Below, one piece after another: positions 32,447-40,893 of a stretch of DNA of 64,000 nt (the first letter of the stretch is position 1; every line of letters starts with the position of its first letter). A model generated the notes under the pieces. It was given only the letters and a program-made list of their open reading frames with translations, was not told where the DNA came from and made no database searches. Source of the DNA: Gari tellinella (lineage: Eukaryota; Mollusca; Bivalvia; Cardiida; Psammobiidae); NCBI GenBank assembly GCA_922989275.2, contig OV277864.1, positions 51,521,550 through 51,585,549 of the forward strand, in the 5' to 3' direction. The position numbers were made by a program, and so were the translations under genes.

Positions 32447-34675
32447 GTGAAAATATTTAATCTTTCTAATCGAAAATTATCCGACAGTGAACTTAAACTA
32501 CTTTTAAAAGGCTTTAAATACACACCAACTTCAGAAAAGTCAAATAAACAAGAACTTGATGCGGACATTTCAGAGTTCCATAGGAAATTAAAACTCAAGG
32601 AATTTTTTCATGATAGTAATATAAAACAAGACGAGTCGTTAGTAAGAAATAAAAGTGACTTTCAACCACCAAAGGGTCGAAACCAAGCTCTAGATGACTT
32701 TATCAATGTAACAAAGAAAATACCAAACAGGCCGGATAACAAAAAGAAACATAACGTCTCACTTTCAGAACGACAAGCTATAAAGTCATTACAAGAAGAT
32801 GATAACATACATGTAATAATAAAAGAAGCAGATAAAGGTGGGGGAATAGTTATAATGAACAGAGATTATTACAAAACAAAAATATTATCGATGTTACAAG
32901 ACGATTCATTTTACAATGAAACCAATGATGACAGCTGTAAACAGACGTTTAAGAAAATTCAAAAAGTGATTGAACTAACAAAAGATATAACTAAAAATGA
33001 ATTGAATTACCTCTTAGATTTTGAATGTAAAACAAGTACATTTTACGGCCTGCCGAAAATACACAAAAGTAAATCTATCAAAGAAAAATGCCTACAAACG
33101 TCCGGCACATACGTAGAAATTCTGGAACCGGACGACTTAACATTTAGACCAATCGTAGCAGGTCCAGTTTGCGAAACCCACCGTTTAAGTAATTTAGTAG
33201 ACATACTCTTGAAACCATTCATTGAAAAGATTCAAAGCTACATAAGAGATGACATAGACTTTTTGAATTACATTCCAAAAAACGTAAAACCAAACACTCT
33301 TTTGGTGTCCTTTGACGTCACTAATCTGTATTCAAATATATCGCACAGTTTAGGTATAGAAGCAATTAATTACTGGTTAAACAAATATCCCCAACTAATT
33401 CATAGGCGATTTAACACAAATTTCATTATAGAAGCCATAAAAGTAATCCTTGAGAACAATATATTCACATTCAATGGTAAATTTTATACTCAAGTAAAAG
33501 GAACAGCTATGGGTACTAAATTCGCACCTACATATGCTACACTTGTTTTGGCTTACCTCGAAGAATCATTGTACGAAATATCGGAAAGAGAATTTGGAGT
33601 AGACTTTGGAAACAACCTTAAAACACTTTGGAAACGTTACCTTGACGATTGTTTTATGTTTTGGGACATGTCTAAAAGCGACCTCGAAAGATTCCACTGT
33701 ATTCTAAATAATTTACATCCAGATATAAAATTTACCATTGAATGTGACGAAAAATCTCTCCCTTTCTTAGACATTTTGATAATAAAAATTGACACAACCT
33801 TAAATACCGATATATACTTCAAACCAACTGACTCCAAACAATATCTAAACTACAAGTCATGTCACCCCAACCACACAATAAATAGCATACCATATAATCT
33901 AGCAAGACGAATATGTACTATTGTTTCAGATCAAAACACAAGAGATAAAAGATTATTTGAACTTTCCCTACATTTAAAAACAAGAGAATACCCAAAGCGC
34001 ATTATAGACGCTGGAATCAAAGAAGCTAAGAAAATCCCAAGAGAACAACTATGCAAAGTACAAATAAAACAAAAAACTGATAAAACACCATACGTATCTA
34101 CGAATAATTTTAAAAATCCAGAAATGTTTGGGATTTTTTCTAACAGCCTACATATCCTTAAATCAGACCCTAAAATGAGCAAAATTCTTGACGAAACCAA
34201 ACTGATCAAAAGTAAAAGACAACTTCCAAATTTGAAGAAATTATTAACTAAAGCCAAATTCTCCATTAACCAAACAAATAAAGTTGTAAAGTGCGGAAGG
34301 TCAAACTGTAGCCTCTGTCAACATATTACAGAAAGTGACTCATATAATTTTAATGGAAAAAAATTCAAAGTAAACGCAAATATGTCTTGTGATGTTAAAA
34401 ATTGTATTTATGTTATTACCTGTAATGGATGCAAAGAATATTATATAGGCCAAACGGGTGACAAACTCAGAACAAGAAGAACAATCCATGCGCAGCAAAT
34501 TCGAGATCCATCAACACGCCAAATTCCCCTCAGTGCACATTTAGACCAATGTTCCAATAATGACCCTAAATTTCAAATGTTCCCTTTCTATAAAGTACGT
34601 TCAACGAAGGCATCTGCTAGGTTAGCCAAAGAAAACTATTTCATAAAATGTTTTAAACCGAAATTAAATGCCTAA
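32447..34675 (+). CDS. Penelope-like reverse transcriptase with GIY-YIG endonuclease (PLE-2)
   Basis: 742 codons from a GTG; reading continues upstream in frame (NLADANSEQVKIFNLS), so the GTG is probably not the real start. Domains in order: N-terminal FNLSNRKLSDSELKLLLKG, typical of PLE RTs; IIKEADKGGGIVIMN near residue 127; RT core with SFDVTNLYSNI, KGTAMGTKFAPTYATL and catalytic RYLDDCF (aspartates ~400-401); PFLDILI; SKQYLNYKSCHP. After a lysine-rich linker come CGRSNCSLCQHI (~615) and the GIY-YIG nuclease CNGCKEYYIGQTGD ... RTRRTIHAQQIRD (~655-690). The protein would perform target nicking and primed reverse transcription in the nucleus. No stop interrupts the frame. Clade (Penelope/Poseidon versus Neptune) cannot be fixed by eye. 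Confidence 0.93.
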   Translation: MKIFNLSNRKLSDSELKLLLKGFKYTPTSEKSNKQELDADISEFHRKLKLKEFFHDSNIKQDESLVRNKSDFQPPKGRNQALDDFINVTKKIPNRPDNKKKHNVSLSERQAIKSLQEDDNIHVIIKEADKGGGIVIMNRDYYKTKILSMLQDDSFYNETNDDSCKQTFKKIQKVIELTKDITKNELNYLLDFECKTSTFYGLPKIHKSKSIKEKCLQTSGTYVEILEPDDLTFRPIVAGPVCETHRLSNLVDILLKPFIEKIQSYIRDDIDFLNYIPKNVKPNTLLVSFDVTNLYSNISHSLGIEAINYWLNKYPQLIHRRFNTNFIIEAIKVILENNIFTFNGKFYTQVKGTAMGTKFAPTYATLVLAYLEESLYEISEREFGVDFGNNLKTLWKRYLDDCFMFWDMSKSDLERFHCILNNLHPDIKFTIECDEKSLPFLDILIIKIDTTLNTDIYFKPTDSKQYLNYKSCHPNHTINSIPYNLARRICTIVSDQNTRDKRLFELSLHLKTREYPKRIIDAGIKEAKKIPREQLCKVQIKQKTDKTPYVSTNNFKNPEMFGIFSNSLHILKSDPKMSKILDETKLIKSKRQLPNLKKLLTKAKFSINQTNKVVKCGRSNCSLCQHITESDSYNFNGKKFKVNANMSCDVKNCIYVITCNGCKEYYIGQTGDKLRTRRTIHAQQIRDPSTRQIPLSAHLDQCSNNDPKFQMFPFYKVRSTKASARLAKENYFIKCFKPKLNA

Positions 34676-34794
34676 AACTACTCAAGTAATACTCTTATTA
34701 AAAAACTTCATTGACGTGACGTCAAATGACGTCAAATAAAGTAACAACGTCGACGACGTCACAAACGACGTAATGACGTTATTTCCATTGACTA

Positions 34795-34831
34795 CTGAGG
34801 AGCCGAAAGGCGAAACTAGTTTACTATAGTA
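34795..34831 (+). ncRNA. Hammerhead-like motif, PLE-2 3' region
   Basis: CTGAGGA (34795-34801), a perfect stem II GCC-GAAA-GGC with a GNRA loop, then GAAA (34812-34815) and ACT/AGT as a loop-less stem III. Core boxes fit CUGANGA...GAAA. Stem I pairs only partly (TA/TA, then a C-C mismatch). The position after the stop codon near the 3' end is the same as in PLE-1. It may be a decayed or differently folded hammerhead. Confidence 0.55.
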
Positions 34832-34900
34832 GAGGAGCGTAATGTTTTTATTAAATATTTTTTAAACAAAGGCATCATCTTTCTTATTTTTTAATTCGAT

Positions 34901-34924
34901 ATATATATATATATATATATATAT
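34901..34924. repeat. (AT)n microsatellite at PLE-2 end
   Basis: AT dinucleotides directly after TTAATTCG, the 3' limit of PLE-2. The inverted copy also begins at TATATATCGAATTAA, so both ends face TA-rich DNA. Confidence 0.9.
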
Positions 34925-36684
34925 TGAAACAATTAACGACTATAGACAGTGCATTGTCTACTTACAACTTATAGATGAAACTCGTTTTGTATGTCATAAA
35001 ATATATATTAGCTTTAACCGCGGACTAAGCAACTGGTACAAGGCTTTGAGGATATTGGGTTAAGGAGAACATTATATTAAACATAGTTCAACCATTATTT
35101 TCATTAAGTGTTCCCTATTAAAAATAAAATCTATTTTGACAAGCATAGATATTTGTCAGGTGATACCTTGATAAAGATCAAAAGCAATGCAGACTACCTA
35201 TCCAGAAACTCAATTCTGTATTCAGTTGTCTTCTTTTCTAAAGTTTGCTTCATCTGTCTGTAAAATTGGTTGCTTAAAACATTATCGACTGCGAATTATA
35301 TAAAAGCTCGTTAATACAGTGTATGCCTGTTTTATCTATACATGTGCAAGTATAACAACGAGGTCCTGGTATTGCCGATTCTATAGGTCAAGACAATATT
35401 AACTCGCCGTAGGAATGTCCAGGAAAGCTTATGTTGTCACCTGTTGGTGTCATCGTTCTTGTAGCCATTCCCGTTCGCTTTAGCAGTTTCAAAGAAAATA
35501 ATCACGACTACTACACCCTTTGACCTAAGGCTTTCATATTTGCATCATATGACCCTTTGGACTAGACCTTACCATCCATATGTAAACATGAGTCCTATGT
35601 CATTGACCTTAGCCTTATTCTCTGCCGTTGCATTTTAGTTTTGAAATGTTTTAAATTTTAAAAAGTGCACACATCTATACCAGTTGACTTCCAACTTTCA
35701 TACTTTAACCCAAAAGTATCTCTGAACAAGAAATTTCAGCCAATATGAACATTTTGACCCATGTGACTCATTTACCTATGCTTTTAAGTTTCGAAATATG
35801 CATTTAAGTTTAGAAATGCTCACAACAGCGAAACCAATTGAGCTACAGTTTTATCACTTGAATTACACATACATTGGGACAAAACCTTAAAAGCTTTTTT
35901 CCGCACATGACATTACCTTCAACGAACGTGTTTATTCCAATTGACCTTTTCATTGATAAATATTTACATTGGCTATAACCGAAGTAGAAACAGCGACGGA
36001 AAAATGTAAAAAAGCATAGTATGTTTTTAGGATGTTTTTTGACTGATCATTTTTCAATGCAATATGCACGCATATGCCACACGTTAAAAGTTTCTTTTAT
36101 ATGAGTATTTTATTTTTCATTTGGTTTTGAGTCTCAGTTTTAAACCATCGTTGATAATTTAAAAATGTTTACATCAGTAAATTGAATACAAAATATCAAA
36201 TGTAGAAAGTTTCAAGCAATTTAGACATACAAACCTGGAACAAGGTGAACTATTTTGTGAATAAGCAATATACAGCTTTTTACATGTCAGCCTTGATCTA
36301 AATACTGATTCATGTATGTGTTTTATCAACTAGTGTTATGGTAATCTGGATTTGGGAACATCCAGATTCATTTATACATTGGTATACATTTTTAACAATA
36401 AAATAGTTTATCTGTTGTAAATACTTTGATATTGGATTTAGACGTACACAATCTTTCAAATGAAGCTCTAGAGGATATTGCCAAAGGAAAACATTAATTA
36501 GATCCATCGCAGAGATATTGCGATATAGATGGACAACTAGCTTGCAAATATATTAGCTAACGCTAAGCGTCCCTGTCCTATAGAATACTTTTGTTTAAGA
36601 CATAGTGTTTTCATTTAAAACAACGGATATTCTAAGAACAGTAGAACTTCGATACTTCAAACTCTATTAAATCGATATTATCAG
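34925..36684. other. AT-rich intergenic, nothing assigned
   Basis: No gene or element ends recognised. The region 35560-35960 has several GACC/TTGACC-type phrases that could be eroded tandem repeats, but no clear period was found. Confidence 0.4.
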
Positions 36685-37155
36685 TAACGCGGCGTCTGAA
36701 CTGGATTCAAATTGTGTGTCGCTCGTCATTATGTTTATTCGATCAAATGTCCAATGTAACATTAAGAAAGAAGCAGACGACAATTTAGGCAAGCAATATT
36801 GCATCAATGAAAGGTTTATACATTAACGTCTTGTTTTGGGACCAGTGGCAATCATTGTTATATGGTATAAATGTTGTTCTGAGGGTCGTTGTACAGTGGA
36901 GAATCTGTTATTCTTTCCCGTTTAAACGCAAACGTACGCAAACGCAAAACACTAAATCGTAGAAAAGAACAACTTTTGGACAATTTTGATAAGTCTTGTT
37001 TATATTGGTGGCAAACAGTTTGGAGCCTGATCAGACGCCGGGTTACCCGGCGTCTGATCTGGCTCCAAACTGTTTGCACTGCAAAAAATAGTTTGAGCGT
37101 AAACGCGTTTATTGGGAAAGAATAACAGATTCTCCACTTTACGCAGGGAGTACTC
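36685..37155. repeat. MITE family E copy interrupted by B3
   Basis: Contains the E blocks AACGCGGCGTCTGAACTGGA, GTCGCTCGTCATTATG and GAAGCAGACGACAATTTAGG, then GAGGGTCGTTGTA. Family B copy B3 follows at that TA, and E-like CGCAGGGAGTACTC resumes after it. Confidence 0.5.
36894..37139. repeat. MITE family B, copy B3 (nested in E)
   Basis: TA|CAGTGGAGAATCTGTTATTC left end, TCTCCACTT|TA right end, complete central hairpin at about 37012-37079. Inserted at the TA of the E-family phrase GTCGTTGTA. Confidence 0.8.
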
Positions 37156-37839
37156 TATATTCACTTGGGAATGCTAAATGCAGACCAACAATAAATAAAG
37201 CTCGTATGCGAATTTCTGCATAATTTCTGTTCTGCAGTTTATTGTAACTTGCTTGAAATAATATCATTTCGCGTATTTGAAAGCTCTTCTTAAGACGGAT
37301 TTGACTGTATGTTAACAATACAAGATTAAGGTATCGTTATAAGCAGAAAAACCGTCACTTCGTAGGAACGACTGACAACTTGAACAGTCTCTAACGAGTT
37401 CGTAATGGATGTCACTGTCATCTCATAGAATATTTAGTTAATTGTACCACTAAGCACTTTCAGTTCTCGCAACGAACAGTATTTATGTATGTTTCCTAAT
37501 CAGAGTCTACACTGTTTGCTGATAGGAAGTTCAATACAAAACACAATGGAAATGAAAAGTTTGACCAAGCACCCCTAAAGTTAAAATATGGACTAATCCA
37601 ATATATAATCATGGAATAATCCACTGGGCACAAATGGATTAAGATTCTGATCAGACGCCGTAAAACGATCCAAGCCTTATTGGATCCAAGCTGTTCGGCA
37701 CTCGTATCGAATTCCCTCAGTAAAAACAGTCCTAAAGCTGTCAGAAAATATTGCAGACGATACTACCAGTGTACAATTTGGCAGTGAGAGAGGTTAAGCT
37801 TTAACCCAACATGTATGCGAACAGTTAGTCTTCTTTATA

Positions 37840-38075
37840 CAGTTGAGAATCTGTTATTCTTTCCCGTTTAAACGCAAACACAAGGCACTAAAACGTAGAA
37901 AACAACAACTTTTGGACAATTCTGATAATTCTTGAATATCTTGGTGGCAAACAGTTTGGAGCCTGATCAGACGCCGGGTTACCCGGCGTCTGATCTGGCT
38001 CCAAACTGTTTGCACTGCAAATAATAGTTTTAGCGTAAACGCGTTTATCGGGAAAGAATAACAGATTCTCCACTG
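37840..38075. repeat. MITE family B, copy B4
   Basis: TA|CAGTTGAGAATCTGTTATTC and ACAGATTCTCCACTG|TA ends. Hairpin at 37947-38013 has 33-bp arms with one mismatch, centred on CCGGGTTACCCGG. Confidence 0.82.
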
Positions 38076-38862
38076 TAGTTGTCATGCTGGAAAAGTTGTA
38101 TTAAACAATTCATGAGTATACGTTTAACAATTTATAGGTATAATGAGCGATACTGATTGCACAGAAATATGCATTAAATCATACAACTGATCAAGCAATC
38201 AACCGAACAGAACAGAACTTTTTATTTGGTTTAAGCATAACAGCCGATCACCATACATACATACATATAAACATTGCATGCGTTGAAAATAATCAACATA
38301 TCATGTTTACCACATGAAAAACAGTAAAAATATGTGACAAACTGTGGAAACTACCAGAAGTCCAATAAATGTCCATGTTGTGTTAATATACTATCAACTA
38401 CATGCACGTAAAATAAAATAAACATATAACAACTACCGGTATTCCTATAAATATCCATGTTGTGTCAATTAACTATGTTAACTATAAACAAAAAACTATT
38501 AGAGACAAAAATTGTGCTTTTTGTTCAGAGGGAATTGTTATAGAGAGGGAAGATAAATACCCTTAGAGTGCTGAGCATGACATGGTTTACATTTGCAAAC
38601 AGTTTAAACCCAGCCCATCAGCCGCGTAACACAGCATTTGATATTGGTTCAAACCGATTGACACTCGTCTTTGTGTTGTTTTTTCTGCTAAAATGTCAAG
38701 TATCTTACTTGGCAATATCAGTAAAGCTGCAGTGAAAGTGTTAAACATAATTGTCTTGTTTGGGGCACAGCGCAAAGCATTATTGTAAGGACAGAATTGT
38801 TGTTCTGAACCATTGTAGAGAGGAAGTACGGTATTTGTAATCCAATGCGCCTCAGTGACACA

Positions 38863-39447
38863 TACACTCAGTACAAAAAGAAAAGCACATTGTGCTCAGG
38901 CGCAGATTAAGAGACATTTTTAAGATACTAAGACCATATCTCAAGATCAATTTAATTCTGCCACAAGTTTAGAAAAACATATACTTAAAATTACTGAGCT
39001 GTATTTTAACCCTTTCACTCTTGATGACGTCAAAAGGCGCGTTTTCAAACAGTTTGGATCCTGATCAGACGCCGCGTCTGATCAGGATCCAAACTGTTAG
39101 ACACTCGTATAGATATACTTTAAGTCCTAATACTACTTTGAATCTTACTTTGAAACGATCTTGCAAACAACAAAATTGAAGCAGACGACAAAGAAACGGT
39201 GGTGGGATAAAAAAAACTCACGATTAATTTGGCAGCGAAAGAGTTAACTAGTGCCTGTTGAAAACACCGCACCGATTTGTACAGGTTGTGATGATACTAA
39301 TGCAATGATAAACCTCCCATATTCAACATTGATAGTCCAAGACGGAACTACTGACTGTAATGAAAAGATTATTTCACAAATACGTTCCTTCTACATACAG
39401 ATAATATTGTAATAAAAGTGTGCGTTTCTTTTTTGCACTGAGTGTAT
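38863..39447. repeat. MITE family H, copy H1, carrying a family A element
   Basis: Inverted ends ATACACTCAGTACAAAAAG and TTTTTTGCACTGAGTGTAT. The left arm continues GCACATTGTGCTCAGGCGCAGATT and CCATATCTCAAGATC. A complete family A element lies at 39006-39247. The reverse-oriented copy at 51259-51794 has the same nested layout. Confidence 0.7.
39006..39247. repeat. MITE family A, copy A5 (inside H1)
   Basis: TTAA-flanked (39006-39009, 39244-39247). Ends CCCTTTCACTC and GCGAAAGAG. Perfect hairpin GTTTGGATCCTGATCAGACG / CGTCTGATCAGGATCCAAAC with minimal loop at about 39052-39107, then the GAAGCAGACGACAAAG block. Confidence 0.75.
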
Positions 39448-39639
39448 ATGAAATCCTTACTAACAGTATGCCTTTTCGAGCAATATAATTATATTCAAAC
39501 AGTATTAACCTAAATAATATGGATCTTATAAGATTGAATCGTAAAAATAAAATTGTTTATTTGACGTTTGCGAGGTCGGCGAGATAATATATAGTCAGTA
39601 TGAGCCAGCCCGTCGCACAGTTATTGCCTTTCATTGTAC

Positions 39640-40205
39640 AGGGCTCCCTCTCTACAACAATATCAATTTAGGGAAAAATATTCTGAGTATCGTTCGGAGG
39701 GAGTTGTTACAGTGGAGAATATGTTATTCTTTCCCGTTTAAACGCAAACGCAAAGTACTAAAACGTAGAAAAGAACAACTTTTGGACAATTCTGATCATT
39801 CTTGTTTATCTTGGTGGCAAACAGTTTGGAGCCTGATCAGACGCCGGGTTACCCGGCGTCTGATCTGGCTCCAAACTGTTTGCACTGCACATAATAGTTT
39901 TAGCGTAAACGCGTTTATTGGGAAAGAATAACAGATTCTCAACTGTACCCTAAGAGTATTGAGTATAATTCCAGTTACGTGGTTAAACGTTTCGACCCCA
40001 GACCAGACGCCGTTTAATGTTTGTCACTCGTCTTCTGACAAAATTTCTAATTCGTATGTTTGAGATAAAAACTCCGAAAGGTCTAAGCAGACGATATTGC
40101 AATAGTGAAAATGTCAGATATAAATGTATTGTTTGGGGAATGGCAGCAAACATTGTTGTAAGGAGGAATATGTTCTAAGAGGGTCGTTGTTAGGAGGGAG
40201 GCCTG
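39640..40205. repeat. MITE family E copy interrupted by B5
   Basis: Left end CAGGGCTCCCTCTCTACAAC. The E body resumes after B5 with CCAGACCAGACGCCG, TTTGTCACTCGTC and AAGCAGACGATATTGC. Right end GTCGTTGTTAGGAGGGAGGC. Confidence 0.6.
39710..39945. repeat. MITE family B, copy B5 (nested in E)
   Basis: TA|CAGTGGAGAATATG and AGATTCTCAACTG|TA ends with a complete hairpin. It sits after GGAGGGAGTTGTTA, the same relative E position used by copy B3. Confidence 0.8.
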
Positions 40206-40334
40206 TACTTCGAACTGTTCACTTAAGAAAAACTTTACTGTGCTCACAGTGTGACATAGAAAAGCAATATTCACTGGATGAATGAAATAGACATTAACAC
40301 TTCGTTGTTGATGTTTCGTGTGCACTTGTCATTA

Positions 40335-40509
40335 GATAAATAGAGGATTATCAATTTCTTTGGATTGATATGAAAAATATATCACGAGAATGGGTTGTTA
40401 TCTGGTTAAAAAAACGAGTCCGCAGGACGAGTTTTTTAACCAGATAACAACCCATTCGAGTGATATATTTTTCATATCTATTCAAAAGAATTGATTATTC
40501 TATTTATTA
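40335..40509. repeat. Palindromic element (~80-bp arms)
   Basis: Outer ends ATAAATAGAGGATTATCAAT and ATTGATTATTCTATTTAT. Inner arms TATGAAAAATATATCACGAG ... GGGTTGTTATCTGGTTAAAA and the near-exact complement, with centre CGAGTCCGCAGGACGAG. The whole element is one long hairpin with almost no unpaired body. Confidence 0.8.
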
Positions 40510-40893
40510 TATATTTTAATGAGGTTTTTACAGAGAAAACAAAATGATTACCGCGACGTCACTAAACTAATCATGACGCGACGTCACAAAAAGTGATATG
40601 TAGTGATGGTATCAACAGTGACGATATCAAATTTATCTAACTGAGAAATCTCTATAAATCTTAGATAGGTATATAATAAATGGTAAAATGCATTGTGTTC
40701 TACATGAAAATGTCTATCGGTCCGTTTGTAATTTGGATCCGCCAAATAAAAATATAGCATGAGCATATACTTTATTTAATACCACCAGGCGGCCAGAGTG
40801 TTAGTTGAGATTGCAAACACGTGAACTGGAAATAACCCTGGGTTAAGCCTTGGGTATTAGCGTTTTCTTATGACTTTTCCAAATTATTTTTAG

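Larger units (their letters stand above)
29419..34908 (+). mobile_element. PLE-2 composite: inverted truncated copy, 3' fragment, then longer direct copy
   Basis: Order from left: (1) a minus-strand 5'-truncated copy, about 29419-31383; (2) a 129-bp plus-strand piece (31381-31509) identical to the 3' coding end and start of the 3' UTR at 34613-34741; (3) 20 bases at 31506-31525 identical to 32671-32690 inside the RT frame; (4) a direct copy with the upstream frame, RT/GIY-YIG frame, 3' UTR and hammerhead, ending in (AT)n at 34901. Copies (1) and (4) form an inverted repeat with ~1.96-kb arms. Partial tandem plus inverted truncated units is a known habit of Penelope-like elements. Confidence 0.85.

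Noticed and set aside
36858..37125. Short frames with QTVWSQIRRRVTRRLIRLQTVC, recurring at several places (11758, 14264, 39704, 52739)
   Set aside because: Translation of the family B hairpin; the recurrence reflects the MITE, not a conserved peptide gene.
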